From positions 248,001-312,000 of the forward strand of contig CAWBOI010000002.1 in the NCBI GenBank assembly GCA_963790435.1: 64,000 nucleotides of DNA, given 5' to 3'. A program made the translations under genes and the position numbers. Under the pieces are notes generated by a model. It did no database searches, was not told where the DNA came from, and saw only the letters and a program-made list of their open reading frames with translations. The DNA is from Ilyomonas sp963790435 (lineage in GTDB: Bacteria > Bacteroidota > Bacteroidia > Chitinophagales > Chitinophagaceae). This document shows positions 25,772 to 35,588 of this stretch, one piece after another; position 1 is the first letter of the stretch, and every line of letters begins with the position of its first letter.

Positions 25772-26476
25772 ATGAATTATAAGCTGATAAAAGATGTCGT
25801 TGCATTGATTGAAGATTTTGAAGATCAGTTGCGGAAAGAAAAAAAATATGCAAATAACATTGATGGTTTCATGCATTGGCTTGCAGAAAATACTTTGGAA
25901 AACGCCGCCGCTACCGAACCAGATTGGGAAGGGAAAGAGGCCGGCAGAAGCCCTGAAAGCGTTATCAACACTTTAATTCAGCATGTGAACCGGTATGCGA
26001 AAACTTATTCTAAGTCGGCCATCCACAATTCAGATTTTTCCACACAGGAAGAATTTATTTATCTCATTAATCTCAAAGCATTTGGTGCAATGACCAAAAT
26101 GGACTTAATTAAAAGAAATATTCACGATAAGCCAGCAGGTATTCAAATCATCAACCGCTTGATTAACCAGGGATGGGTGGAACAACATGACTCGAAAACA
26201 GACAAGCGCAGCAAAGTGATTAGCCTTACGCAAAAAGGCTTACAGGCATTGGAACAACAAATGGCTAAGGTTCGGCAGGCAGCAAAAATTGTAACCGGCA
26301 GCTTAAACCAAAGCGAAAAAATGCAGTTGATCCGGTTGTTGCAAAAGCTGGCCGACTTTCATCAGCCCATTTATAATAAAAGCATTGCAGCTGCCGATTT
26401 GATTGATCGTGTTCTTGAAAGTTATTTGCCGGATAAACCATCGCTTACGGAAAACGATGATGTGCGGAAGCAATGA
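25772..26476 (+). CDS. MarR-type winged-helix regulator
   Basis: A 234-residue protein with a MarR-like winged helix at residues about 95-180: TKMDLIKRNIHDKPAGIQIINRLINQGWVEQHDSKTDKRSKVISLT, followed by KGLQALEQQMAKV. The N-terminal 80 residues are longer than in a typical MarR protein and may sense a ligand or aid dimerisation. The next gene, on the other strand, is convergent, so it stands alone; targets unknown. Confidence 0.85.
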   Translation: MNYKLIKDVVALIEDFEDQLRKEKKYANNIDGFMHWLAENTLENAAATEPDWEGKEAGRSPESVINTLIQHVNRYAKTYSKSAIHNSDFSTQEEFIYLINLKAFGAMTKMDLIKRNIHDKPAGIQIINRLINQGWVEQHDSKTDKRSKVISLTQKGLQALEQQMAKVRQAAKIVTGSLNQSEKMQLIRLLQKLADFHQPIYNKSIAAADLIDRVLESYLPDKPSLTENDDVRKQ

Positions 26477-26510
26477 ATGTTTTGTTTTGCCTAAAAAAAT
26501 AAACGCTACT

Positions 26511-29500
26511 TCACTTCATCACCATCAGCTTCACAGTCTTCGTTTTTCCGTTGGCTGATGCCACTTTCACAACATACACACCTGGTGCAAAGCCAGCCGT
26601 AACGATAGGAAAATAAGTAACGCCGCTGCCTATGGTTGCATTATACACTTTTCTTCCCTCCATGTCATAAATGAGGAGCGATTGTGCATTGAATGAAACG
26701 TCTAACAACAACATTACTTTGTTGATTGCAGGATTAGGAACCAATGTTATCACATCACTGCGCACAAACACAACAGACCGAATGGGAGAGATCACTTTTG
26801 TATTTCCATTCTTATCTACCATAAGAATGCGGTAGTAAACTTTGCCGCCCGCAGGCTGGTTATCAGTAACAGAATAATTGAAGCCAACACCTTGCACAGC
26901 AAGGGTATCAACAGGTGTAAAGCTGAGGCTGTCGGTGCTTCGCTCTATAACAAAATAACTGACGTGAAATTCCGATACTGTAGTCCAGCTTACCAGTGAT
27001 GAAATGTTGTTCGCTGCTTTTGCGCTAACATCGGCAAAAGCAGGCTGCACTATGCCGTTACTATCAGTATTAAAATTGCCCACTTTGGCACCCGTAAGAA
27101 CTGTGTTGTTGTTTTGTAAACCAATGCGTTGCAAGCCGCCGCAGCCATCGGTCATGGTAATATCGTCAACATACCAACCGTCATAAGCCGTTCCCAAATC
27201 TGTGTACATCCTAAACCGTAGCTTGAGCTTTTTTCCTGAAAAAGAAGACAAATCAATAAAGGAATGAACAAAGCCCGAATCTTTTGAACCGCCCGTAAAC
27301 GCCGGCATGGGCGTGGTTCCGTAAGAAGTATCAGTTGGGTTGAATGAATAAATTACTCCATTGTATCCGTTGCTGATGAAAAGGGGCGCGGTGCTTATCC
27401 AACTGTTTCCGCCATCGGTTGAAACATCTATCATGCCGCCATCATAACCAGCTTCGGTATTGAAATAATGATAAAAAGAAAGTACCGAAAAATCGGTCGG
27501 AATAAATTCGTTCGAAACCAAACTAACATCCGTTGCTGTTGCCCCATCGGGTGCAAACCAGGAATGGGTTCCGCTATGCGCATGTGTTGTGCTTGCTGTC
27601 CAGCCCGCACTTCCTCTTGCCGTGGTAGAAGTAAAGCCACCACTTGTATGCGCGTCCCTGTCATCATACACAACAGTATCACGCGTGCAACCCGCAGTGT
27701 CGTTGGGCAACAAGGTAACACTATACACATTGCTCTGCCCAATGGTTGTAAAATTGTTCAGGCTCCAGGCTACTTGGTTGCCTTGTGTTGAAGCTTGTGG
27801 GGAACTACCTGCAACCGTGAATGCGGATGGAATCGTATCTACCAACTGATAATTGCTTTGCGGCAACCCGCACTCGCAGCTAACCGTTATTTTGGTAGTT
27901 AGTTCATCGTTGATGGCGGGTAAGGTTTCTGTATGCAAGTGAAGGGTTGGCACATCAAACGCTGCTGTTCCATCGCTTGTATTGTCGGAAGAACCTTGCA
28001 CCGCACTCGCACCCATTCCTCTTCGTGCAAACGCATTCCAGATCGTGCATTTATGGCGGCTGTTGTATAAAATAGAATCGGCAACCAGTATCGCATCCCG
28101 CGCATCCAAAAAGCCCGGACTACAAGCTTGCAGTTTCTCTCCTTCTATCACCAATTGCAAAGCTATTACATTGCCGCCGCTGCCTTTGGCATCATAAATA
28201 TTTGTATTAATGCTGCCTTCCTGGTTAATAATCCCCCACGTCATGTCCCACAAAGTTGAGCACCAGATTTCACCAATGTAATGTACTTCACCGTTGCTCA
28301 AAAGATCTTTGTAAGTATGCGGGTTCACCGTCATATTGGTACTGTAAGGATAGGTTCTGATGCCGTTGCCGGTAGCTGCTTCACCAAATACATACGTGCC
28401 GATGGTACGTGGTTTTGCTGAATCAGTTAGGTTTGTTTTTGCCCAATTTTGCGTCATCATCAAAGCAAAATAATCGCTCCATCCTTCATCGGGCCGTTCG
28501 TTGTTGCTCATGCAGCTTGCATTCGCTCCCGTAAGCCGGTGCGTAATGCCATGACCGTATTCATGACAAATGATTCCATCATCAAAATCGCCATCCAGCA
28601 ACGGCGTTCCTGTAAGTGTTGCAGTTACCGGATTGCCATTTTTAAGCGCATTGTAAATGGCTGACCCATTTCCATAAGAAATGAGTATCGCAGGAATAAC
28701 AATACTGGTATCGGTACCACCCATGGTTAATAAAGCTGAGCCTTGTGTGTTCACCATTACAACCGCGATGGCGCCTGCGTTCTGTGCATTTTTTACTTTT
28801 TGAACAAAGGTGCAATTGCCTCTGTAAATGAGGGCTATCTTGCCTTTCAGATTGATGGGTAAGGTATCGGAGCAAGCCAGTGTATCGGTGTTGTACAACA
28901 CAATACTGCCGCTTACAGGCCCAACGGCAATCAGTTTATTCTTTCTGCTGAAACCACTTTCAATACTGCTATCGCTGCCCGCAATAAACGATGGTGTTCT
29001 CACTACGAAAGAAGGCTGCTTCACGGCATCCCACAAATACATTTGCATACGTCCGCTGGTGCCATCATCGGGTGTGCTGAAGTTTGAATTGTTCAAACCG
29101 CTGCCATCGTGAGATTCTGCCAAAACAAAATCATTACCTAAACCACCACGCCCTAAATTGTTTGCCTGGAAATTGCCGGCCGGTTCATCAAAACCATACT
29201 GATACATCACATCGTGCATCAGGTTATTCCAATAAAATAAATTGGTAATGGCAGAACTTTTATTCACCGATAACGAAGTGTTCAAATTAAAATCTGGCGT
29301 AAAAGAAAATGATAAATCAGGCAAAGCCGTAACCGAGGTTGCCACGCTGCCCGGCGCATTTTTATTGGCGCTGTCATCATACGCGAACACATTGTTGCCG
29401 CGCGAAATGTTGTACGTAGTCGTTCCATCGTAATGCCAGCCAAGCGTGGTAGCCTTGTTGTTTGTGCCAGCCATCTCCCAGGGATTGGTAACGGTGCTGA

Positions 29501-30269
29501 TGTTAGCGATGTTGGTGTTTTCGGCAGGAAACGGAACTACATTGTATGAAGCGTTGGCTGCACCATTGGGCGGAGAAAAATAATTGTACGAAGGTTTGTT
29601 TTCGCCATTATTTTTTTCGTACACGGTGAAATTATTTTTATTGATTATGGTGCCGGAAGTTGCATCTACACGTACATTCCACCAGTCGGGGCTGTTGGCA
29701 ACATCAATGCTTACGTTCCATGCCAAGTGCCATTTGCCCAAACTATCGGCTGTCCAGCACAAGCCGGTTTCAATGTTTTTTTTCGCTATTTTTTGTGCCG
29801 AAAAAATTTGGTTGTTGATGTGATTGATGGTTTCATTTCTAACAAATGAAAAAGCAGCCTCCGCAACCGGCAAATGCAGATGCAGTGCGGCTTTGCCAAT
29901 AGCTTCCTGTGGTTGAATGGTTAGTGTAGGGTTGGCAATTTGCCTTTTTATTTTGAACGAAAACTCACCCGATGAATACAACAGTTGCTCATTTTTAAAA
30001 GCGAGTGTTTTAATGCTGTTGTAAACAGGTATGCCTGCATAAGTTTGCTGCAAATACAAATGCTGAATGCCTGTATTTTTATCGGTATAGTTTTTTAAGA
30101 TGATAGCATCCTGAACATCAGAAGCCGACAAACCAATGCGGCTGGCAGACAATACAATTTTATTTTTTACAACCGCTTCATCACCTGATTGCGAAAAAGC
30201 GGTAAAAACAAAACACAGAAACAATAAGTTGATGATAATTTTTTCCTTCCATCCCTTGATTCCTTGCAT
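26511..30269 (-). CDS. M36 (fungalysin-type) metallopeptidase with PA domain and T9SS sorting domain
   Basis: A 1252-residue secreted zinc peptidase. In order: signal peptide (INLLFLCFVFTAFSQ), FTP-type propeptide (residues 30-210), M36 catalytic domain with HEYGH in CHEYGHGITHRLTG and the downstream Glu in RPDEGWSDYFAL, an inserted PA domain (LKGKIALIYRGNCTFVQKVKNAQNAGAIAVVMVN), beta-sandwich modules, and a type A sorting domain (VPNPAINKVMLLL, ending VVKVASANGKTKTVKLMVMK). It is exported by Sec and then the type IX system. The PA insert sits before the HExxH motif, as in related enzymes of this phylum. Full length. Confidence 0.93.
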   Translation of the reverse strand: MQGIKGWKEKIIINLLFLCFVFTAFSQSGDEAVVKNKIVLSASRIGLSASDVQDAIILKNYTDKNTGIQHLYLQQTYAGIPVYNSIKTLAFKNEQLLYSSGEFSFKIKRQIANPTLTIQPQEAIGKAALHLHLPVAEAAFSFVRNETINHINNQIFSAQKIAKKNIETGLCWTADSLGKWHLAWNVSIDVANSPDWWNVRVDATSGTIINKNNFTVYEKNNGENKPSYNYFSPPNGAANASYNVVPFPAENTNIANISTVTNPWEMAGTNNKATTLGWHYDGTTTYNISRGNNVFAYDDSANKNAPGSVATSVTALPDLSFSFTPDFNLNTSLSVNKSSAITNLFYWNNLMHDVMYQYGFDEPAGNFQANNLGRGGLGNDFVLAESHDGSGLNNSNFSTPDDGTSGRMQMYLWDAVKQPSFVVRTPSFIAGSDSSIESGFSRKNKLIAVGPVSGSIVLYNTDTLACSDTLPINLKGKIALIYRGNCTFVQKVKNAQNAGAIAVVMVNTQGSALLTMGGTDTSIVIPAILISYGNGSAIYNALKNGNPVTATLTGTPLLDGDFDDGIICHEYGHGITHRLTGANASCMSNNERPDEGWSDYFALMMTQNWAKTNLTDSAKPRTIGTYVFGEAATGNGIRTYPYSTNMTVNPHTYKDLLSNGEVHYIGEIWCSTLWDMTWGIINQEGSINTNIYDAKGSGGNVIALQLVIEGEKLQACSPGFLDARDAILVADSILYNSRHKCTIWNAFARRGMGASAVQGSSDNTSDGTAAFDVPTLHLHTETLPAINDELTTKITVSCECGLPQSNYQLVDTIPSAFTVAGSSPQASTQGNQVAWSLNNFTTIGQSNVYSVTLLPNDTAGCTRDTVVYDDRDAHTSGGFTSTTARGSAGWTASTTHAHSGTHSWFAPDGATATDVSLVSNEFIPTDFSVLSFYHYFNTEAGYDGGMIDVSTDGGNSWISTAPLFISNGYNGVIYSFNPTDTSYGTTPMPAFTGGSKDSGFVHSFIDLSSFSGKKLKLRFRMYTDLGTAYDGWYVDDITMTDGCGGLQRIGLQNNNTVLTGAKVGNFNTDSNGIVQPAFADVSAKAANNISSLVSWTTVSEFHVSYFVIERSTDSLSFTPVDTLAVQGVGFNYSVTDNQPAGGKVYYRILMVDKNGNTKVISPIRSVVFVRSDVITLVPNPAINKVMLLLDVSFNAQSLLIYDMEGRKVYNATIGSGVTYFPIVTAGFAPGVYVVKVASANGKTKTVKLMVMK

Positions 30270-30452
30270 ATAAAATGTATAACGGTGTAAGCAGTTTGAT
30301 AACTATTGGTTCCTTCTATCAAAAATGAGGAATATAACAATACGGCACTCAAAAAGTTTTTGCAAAAGCAACATTCCTGCAACGGCATTTTGTTTTCATT
30401 AGTATAGCTTCATTTTTGCAACTTCTTCTCATTACATTAAATACGAAGATTT

Positions 30453-31730
30453 ATGACAAACCGTTCCGATATTCTTATCATCGGTGCAGGTGCAGCAGGT
30501 TTGATGGCAGCCAAAGAGTTATCAGGAAAAGGAAAAAAAGTAATGGTGCTGGAAGCGAAGCCCCAGGCAGGCGGGCGCATCCACACAGTGCATGATGATG
30601 GTTTTTTACAACCTGTAGAAGCCGGTGCTGAATTTATTCATGGCAACCTTCCCATCACACTGCGCCTGCTAAAAGAAGCCCGCATAAAATACACAAAAGC
30701 AAAAGGTGAAATGTTGCGCAGCGAAGGTGGTAAATGGAAAGAAACCGATGAACCTGTGGTAGACTGGGACGAACTGCTGCAAAAGATGAACAATTTGCAG
30801 CAGGATACAACGCTTACGCAATTTTTAAACAACCATTTTGGTGATGCCAAACATGTTGCACTGCGCAACTCGGCATTGCAATACGCGCAAGGTTTTGATG
30901 CCGTTGACCCCGATACCGCCAGTGTGTTTGCGCTGCGCGAAGAGTGGCAGCATGAGGAAGAAGATACATATCGCGTTGAAGGTGGTTATGTGCAACTCAT
31001 CAATCATTTACTCACCTCATGTAAGGAGCACAATGCAGTGGTTTTGTTCGATAAACCTGTTGCTTCTATTGAATGGAAAGAAGGTGAAGTAACCGTTACC
31101 ACAACTACACAAGAAACATTTCAGGCACAACAGGCAATTGTTACCGTTCCAATAGGTGTGTTGGCAGCTAATGAAGGCACACCTAATTTCATTCAATTCA
31201 AACCACAATTGCCGCAAATAGAAAAAGCGGCAAAAGAAATCGGTTATGGTAATGTGATCAAAATATTGTTTCAGTTTTCTTCCTTTTTGGGGCAAAAACA
31301 AAAAGATGCACTGTTCTTTATTTCGGATCAAACCATCGCCACCTGGTGGACGCAGCAACCTTCCGATTATCCCTTGCTTACCGGATGGATTGCCGGTAAA
31401 AAAGCCGATGAGTTCACCAGGAAAAGCAGAGAAGAAATAAAGCAGTTGGCGTTACAATCTCTCGCTACTATTTTCAACAAAAAGGAAGATGAGTTAACCA
31501 AATGGTTAACCGCCTTCCACATTGTAAACTGGCAAAACGATGTGTATGCAAAAGGTGCTTATTCCTTTAATATGGTGGGTTCAGAAAAAGCTAAACAAGT
31601 GTTGAACGAACCTATACAAAACACTTTGTTTTTTGGGGGCGAAGCGTTGTATTCCGGTACATCGGGCGGAACGGTAGAAGCCGCACTGGTAAACGGTTTG
31701 AGCGTTGTGAAGAAGATATTGGAAGATTGA
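30453..31730 (+). CDS. Flavin-containing amine oxidase (FAD-dependent)
   Basis: A 425-residue FAD enzyme of the monoamine oxidase family. The dinucleotide motif is DILIIGAGAAGLMAAKEL (residues 5-22), followed by VLEAKPQAGGRIHT, the substrate-domain segment VEAGAEFIHG, and the C-terminal FAD contact FFGGEALYSGTSGGTVEAALVNG. No signal peptide is seen, so it is probably cytosolic. The amine substrate is unknown. Two dispersed-motif copies follow its stop (31739 and 31786). Confidence 0.92.
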   Translation: MTNRSDILIIGAGAAGLMAAKELSGKGKKVMVLEAKPQAGGRIHTVHDDGFLQPVEAGAEFIHGNLPITLRLLKEARIKYTKAKGEMLRSEGGKWKETDEPVVDWDELLQKMNNLQQDTTLTQFLNNHFGDAKHVALRNSALQYAQGFDAVDPDTASVFALREEWQHEEEDTYRVEGGYVQLINHLLTSCKEHNAVVLFDKPVASIEWKEGEVTVTTTTQETFQAQQAIVTVPIGVLAANEGTPNFIQFKPQLPQIEKAAKEIGYGNVIKILFQFSSFLGQKQKDALFFISDQTIATWWTQQPSDYPLLTGWIAGKKADEFTRKSREEIKQLALQSLATIFNKKEDELTKWLTAFHIVNWQNDVYAKGAYSFNMVGSEKAKQVLNEPIQNTLFFGGEALYSGTSGGTVEAALVNGLSVVKKILED

Positions 31731-31833
31731 ATTTTTTGTGCAAAAACAAACTTTGACTGCCTGCGTAACTGAGCACTTAAAAAGAGGCAAAAACAAACGT
31801 TCAACTTTCAATTACTGAAGTTGATATTCATAA

Positions 31834-31867
31834 AAAAGCTACCAAAAAAATAACTTTGGTAGCTTTT
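31834..31867. terminator. Bidirectional terminator
   Basis: A perfect 13-bp stem (AAAAGCTACCAAA with TTTGGTAGCTTTT) with A-run and T-run flanks lies between the convergent amine oxidase and rlpA genes, so it can act on both strands. Confidence 0.85.
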
Positions 31868-31888
31868 ATAATTGAGATGACCGATAAA

Positions 31889-32329
31889 TTAATAAGCTGA
31901 TACAGGCTCTACTTTAACCTTGGTTATGCCTCTGCTTAAAAAACCCAATTCTCTGGCAGCGGTTCTTGTTAAATCGGCAACACGGCCAATGGCTTGCATT
32001 CCCTTGCTCATGCGGTCGTTAATGCGAACCAGAATGGATTTTCCATTATGAAGATTGGTAACGCGAACCCAGGTATTAAGCTTGAAAAAATTACTGGCGG
32101 CACTCATTTCCGTATGATGAAATGTTTCGCCGGAAGCGGTTGACGTACCTTCCAGGCTTTTGCTGTAAAAAGAAGCCATACCAAATACAGGTTTTGTTTT
32201 CTTATCTACTTCGGAAGATTTTTGACCAAAACCAATTTCGTGCAACAATAAAAACGCACATACTAAAATATTCTTTTTTACAAATGAGAGAACTTTATTT
32301 GTTCGTTTGCCAAATGCAAATGATTGCAT
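31889..32329 (-). CDS. rlpA: RlpA-like double-psi beta-barrel protein
   Basis: A 146-residue exported protein with a signal-type hydrophobic stretch (NILVCAFLLLHEIGFGQ) and a DPBB domain: GMASFYSKSLEGTSTASGETFHHTEMSAAS, LNTWVRVTNLHNGKSILVRINDRM, and GRVADLTRTAARELGF. RlpA proteins bind or cleave glycan strands lacking stem peptides at the septum. The SPOR domain of the E. coli protein is absent. Start ATG 32329 gives a good signal peptide. Confidence 0.85.
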   Translation of the reverse strand: MQSFAFGKRTNKVLSFVKKNILVCAFLLLHEIGFGQKSSEVDKKTKPVFGMASFYSKSLEGTSTASGETFHHTEMSAASNFFKLNTWVRVTNLHNGKSILVRINDRMSKGMQAIGRVADLTRTAARELGFLSRGITKVKVEPVSAY

Positions 32330-32483
32330 GTTGTGATATTTAGATAAAATGATTCCATTCCTCACATAAACCACTCTCTACCAATGTTTCGATAACGGCG
32401 AAAGTATTGAAAATCTTACTTAACGGAGCCTTTCGCTTGTTAATTTTTGGCTTGCCACACTTAGCAACAATCGCACCATCGGC

Positions 32484-33503
32484 TTATAAAACGCGTGGAA
32501 TTTTTTGATCGAGCAGCAATAAATCTGTTAAAACCATTGCTGTTACGGCTTCCAGCACTACCGGAACGCGCAGGGCGATACACAAGTCATGTCGGCCTTT
32601 TACCGAAAAAGTTTCGATTTGGTCAATTTCCCAATTCCAGGTTTGCTGTTCTTTTGGGGTGGAAGAAGTAGGTTTGATGGCAATGCGAAACACCAGTTCG
32701 TTGCCATTAGTGATGCCGCCTACAATACCGCCGGCATGGTTGGTTGCCGTTTTGCCCGAGCCATCTTCAATGGCATCGTTGTGCTCCACACCAAACATGC
32801 GGGCAGCAGCAAAGCCGGTTCCAAACTCGATGCCGCGCACAGCAGGGATGGAAAACACGGCGTGAGCCAGCAAGGATTCAACCGAATCGAAAAAAGGTTC
32901 GCCCAAGCCAATCGGCAAGCCATTCACACGACATTCAACAATGCCACCAATCGAATCTTTTTGGTCAATGGCTTTTTGCAAGCCTTTGTCTAAGTCCCTC
33001 TCGCCACCAATTTCAAGGATGGTTGCCCTCACCCCTACCCCCTCTCCACCCGTGGAGAGGGGAACATGAGTGAGTAATTTCTTTGCAATTACACCCACCG
33101 CAACAAGGCATACGGTAAGCCGTCCACTGAAATGCCCGCCACCGCGATAATCTTCAAAGCCGCCAAACTTTTTGCTGGCTACAAAATCGGCATGACCCGG
33201 GCGCGGCACGGCGCGTTGTTTTGCATAATCGGTGCTGCGTGTATTGTTGTTTTCAAACAAAATGGTGATGGGTGCACCGGTGGTTTTGTTGTTAAAAATG
33301 CCGCTTTTAAAAATGGGTAAATCGCTTTCCTGGCGCGGCGTGGTGCCTTTTTGTGTGCCGCCTTTGCGGCGTTCGATGTCTGCTAAAAAATCATCAACGG
33401 TTAAGGGCAGACCTGCCGGCACGCCGTCAATGTTTACACCTACACTTTCTCCGTGCGATTCGCCAAAAATGTTTACTCTGAATATGCGACCGAATGAATT
33501 CAA
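32484..33503 (-). CDS. aroC: Chorismate synthase with an in-frame palindromic insert
   Basis: FMN-dependent last enzyme of the shikimate pathway (339 residues), making chorismate from EPSP. Family blocks are FGESHGESVGVNIDGVPAG, RRKGGTQKGTTPRQESD, RPGHADF, RGGGHFSGR and KTATNHAGGIVGGITNG. Between AKKLL and ATILEIGGERD, at residues about 146-159, there are extra residues (VPLSTGGEGVGVR) encoded by a 39-bp palindromic repeat whose relatives lie elsewhere in the aromatic cluster. The reading frame stays open, so the enzyme may still work if the loop is on the surface. It is the last gene of the minus-strand run of aro genes. Confidence 0.93.
   Translation of the reverse strand: MNSFGRIFRVNIFGESHGESVGVNIDGVPAGLPLTVDDFLADIERRKGGTQKGTTPRQESDLPIFKSGIFNNKTTGAPITILFENNNTRSTDYAKQRAVPRPGHADFVASKKFGGFEDYRGGGHFSGRLTVCLVAVGVIAKKLLTHVPLSTGGEGVGVRATILEIGGERDLDKGLQKAIDQKDSIGGIVECRVNGLPIGLGEPFFDSVESLLAHAVFSIPAVRGIEFGTGFAAARMFGVEHNDAIEDGSGKTATNHAGGIVGGITNGNELVFRIAIKPTSSTPKEQQTWNWEIDQIETFSVKGRHDLCIALRVPVVLEAVTAMVLTDLLLLDQKIPRVL
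33027..33065. repeat. 39-bp palindromic repeat inside aroC (copy B)
   Basis: It opens with CCTCACCCC and ends in the hairpin CCCTCTCCAC-CC-GTGGAGAGGG. It is closely related to 44125-44162 and 38035-38072. Its length of 39 bp is a multiple of three and it adds 13 codons to aroC without a stop. Confidence 0.8.
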
Positions 33504-33559
33504 CGGTTATGGTAAATTTTTAATTTTTAATTGAAAGATTGAACGCTCAAAAAATTCCG

Positions 33560-34177
33560 TCAAAGCACCAGTCCCCACTTCTCAAACTCCTTTTTTGTGT
33601 CTTCATAATTTTGATGATGAACACCGCGCAAACCTACTGTTTCCGCCACTTGCACAAACATGGTTCTGTCTTCTAAATATAAAGTTTCAGAAGGATTGAC
33701 CTGCGCTACGTCAATGGCTAATTTAAATATATCCACGTCAGGTTTTCGAAAATGAACGAAAGAAGAATTGATAAAAAAATCAACAAAACTATTCAAGCCA
33801 AATTTTTGAATGCGATATTCATTCAATTCTCTGCCTTCGTTATTTACCACTGCAATCTTCAGGTTGTATTTTTGTTTCAAGCCTTTTACCAGGTTCAACA
33901 TGTCATCAAACGGCTGCGATTGTTCGAACATAAATCGCTTAAAATCTTCTTTGGAGAAATATCTTTTTGTGTAAAACACCACACGCTCTAAGTATTCATC
34001 CAATGTTATTTTTCCCACTTCATACGTGTCGAATGTCATGTTGTGCCGGTCCTGCGTTTCTTTCGGGTCAAGACCAAAATGCTCCACCGCTTTAGCGCGT
34101 GAGTTATGATCCCATCCGTTGGTGAGCAGCACCCCGCCTACATCGGTAAATAATGTTTTGATTGGTTGGTTGTTCAT
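33560..34177 (-). CDS. HAD-superfamily hydrolase
   Basis: A 205-residue HAD protein. Motif I is LFTDVGGVLLTNG, with the nucleophile Asp kept and Gly in the place of the second Asp, as in haloacid dehalogenase and epoxide-hydrolase-like members. Motif II is in AVVNNEGRELNEYR, the Lys in FRKPDVDIF and motif IV in LYLEDRTMFVQVAETVG. The substrate is unknown. It lies between the fba and aroC genes on the same strand, but with repeat DNA before it. Confidence 0.82.
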   Translation of the reverse strand: MNNQPIKTLFTDVGGVLLTNGWDHNSRAKAVEHFGLDPKETQDRHNMTFDTYEVGKITLDEYLERVVFYTKRYFSKEDFKRFMFEQSQPFDDMLNLVKGLKQKYNLKIAVVNNEGRELNEYRIQKFGLNSFVDFFINSSFVHFRKPDVDIFKLAIDVAQVNPSETLYLEDRTMFVQVAETVGLRGVHHQNYEDTKKEFEKWGLVL

Positions 34178-34279
34178 GCGTCAAAAATAGACCAGGATTT
34201 TATACGATTCTACTGATTCGGCAGATGAGCGATTTTTATGAGAAGTTTTTTGGATAAAACCAAATTTAGTATAAAAAAC

Positions 34280-34470
34280 ATAGAACACGGATCCCTACAG
34301 TACTGTGGGGACGGATTTCATGCACGGATGATGAAAATTTAATATTGAATCAATAAGATTGAATATTAGTGCAAAAACAAACTTCCTTCTTATCCACATC
34401 CCACAAATCCCAAACATCCCATCCATCCCAGTTCAGATAATCCATCAAATCTGCCCAATCAGTAAAATCA
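34280..34470. repeat. Composite intergenic repeat, copy 1
   Basis: The 314-bp gap 34178-34491 holds no gene. It contains a near-palindrome CCCTACAGTACTGTGGGG (34293-34310), a core motif copy GCAAAAACAAAC (34371-34382) and a pyrimidine-rich tail of short steps (cccaaacatcccatccatccc, agttcagataatcc). The same blocks recur at 41850-42040. Confidence 0.7.
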
Positions 34471-34491
34471 TTTTAAATCATGGTTCAGACA

Positions 34492-35565
34492 TCAGGCTAC
34501 TGTGATTTCTTTTTCAATATACACATCCTGTATCGCATTTAACAAAGCAATGCCATCTTTCATCGGACGCTGAAACGATTTACGGCCCGAAATCATACCC
34601 ATGCCACCAGCGCGTTTGTTAATCACTGCTGTTCGTACCGCATCTTTTAAATCAGCAGCACCCTTGGATTCGCCGCCGGAATTAATCAATCCCGAACGAC
34701 CCATGTAGCAGTTAATAACCTGATAGCGGCACAAGTCAACCGGATGATCGGAGCTTAACTCTGTGTACATGCGTTCATCCCATTTGCCATAAGTTTTTCC
34801 GTCTGCATTTAAAACTTTATAGCCACCATTGTTTTCGGGCAATTTTTGTTTGATGATGTCAGCCTGTATCGTTACACCCAAATGGTTTGCCTGTCCGGTT
34901 AAGTCGGCTGACGCTTCATAATTCACGCCGTTGATTTTGAAAGCATTGTTGCGCACATAACACCACAACACCGTTGCCATTCCGAGCGAGTGCGCTTCCT
35001 CAAACGCACGGGCAATTTCAATAATTTGCCTGTCGCTTTCTTCCGAACCAAAATAAATAGTAGCACCCACAGCAACGGCTCCGATGTTCCAGGCATCGCG
35101 CACGGTACCAAACAAAATCTGGTCGTATTTGTTAGGATAAGACAATAATTCGTTGTGATTGATTTTTACAATAAACGGAATTTTATGTGCCCACTTTCTC
35201 GCCGTTGCCGCCATTACGCCAAACGTTGATGCCACCGCATTGCAGCCACCTTCTACGGCAAGTTTGATGATATTTTCGGGATCGAAATATTCGGGATTGG
35301 GCGCGAAAGATGCACCGCCACTGTGTTCTATGCCTTGATCAACCGGCAGAATAGAAAGATAGCCAGTACCGCTTAGTCTGCCATGATTGTGCATTTGTTG
35401 GAGGCTTCGCAAAGTTTGTGTGTTACGGTTAGAGGGCACAAACACATCATCAACAAACGATGGCGATGGCAGATGTAATTTATCTTTTGTAACGGTGCTG
35501 CAGGTATGTGTGAAAAGCGATTCGTTTTCCTTTCCTAACAGGTCGGTGATTTGAGTGTAATTCAT
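34492..35565 (-). CDS. Class I fructose-bisphosphate aldolase (DhnA/FbaB type)
   Basis: A 357-residue Schiff-base aldolase of the DeoC/FbaB group. Visible blocks are LSILPVDQGIEHSGGASFAPNP, VEGGCNAVASTFGV, PFIVKINHNELLS, AVAVGATIYFGSEES and GRSGLINSGGESKG with GMISGRKSFQRP. It splits or forms fructose-1,6-bisphosphate in the central pathway; in this phylum it often lies beside aro genes, where supply of erythrose-4-phosphate precursors may matter. It follows aroA by 23 bp on the same strand, probably in one transcript. Confidence 0.9.
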   Translation of the reverse strand: MNYTQITDLLGKENESLFTHTCSTVTKDKLHLPSPSFVDDVFVPSNRNTQTLRSLQQMHNHGRLSGTGYLSILPVDQGIEHSGGASFAPNPEYFDPENIIKLAVEGGCNAVASTFGVMAATARKWAHKIPFIVKINHNELLSYPNKYDQILFGTVRDAWNIGAVAVGATIYFGSEESDRQIIEIARAFEEAHSLGMATVLWCYVRNNAFKINGVNYEASADLTGQANHLGVTIQADIIKQKLPENNGGYKVLNADGKTYGKWDERMYTELSSDHPVDLCRYQVINCYMGRSGLINSGGESKGAADLKDAVRTAVINKRAGGMGMISGRKSFQRPMKDGIALLNAIQDVYIEKEITVA

Positions 35566-35588
35566 AAGTAAAAATTAGAATGACAAGA

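Noticed and set aside
34390..34398. A perfect TTATCCACA DnaA box
   Set aside because: It is single and lies in a dispersed intergenic repeat without an AT-rich block or further boxes, so it does not mark an origin.
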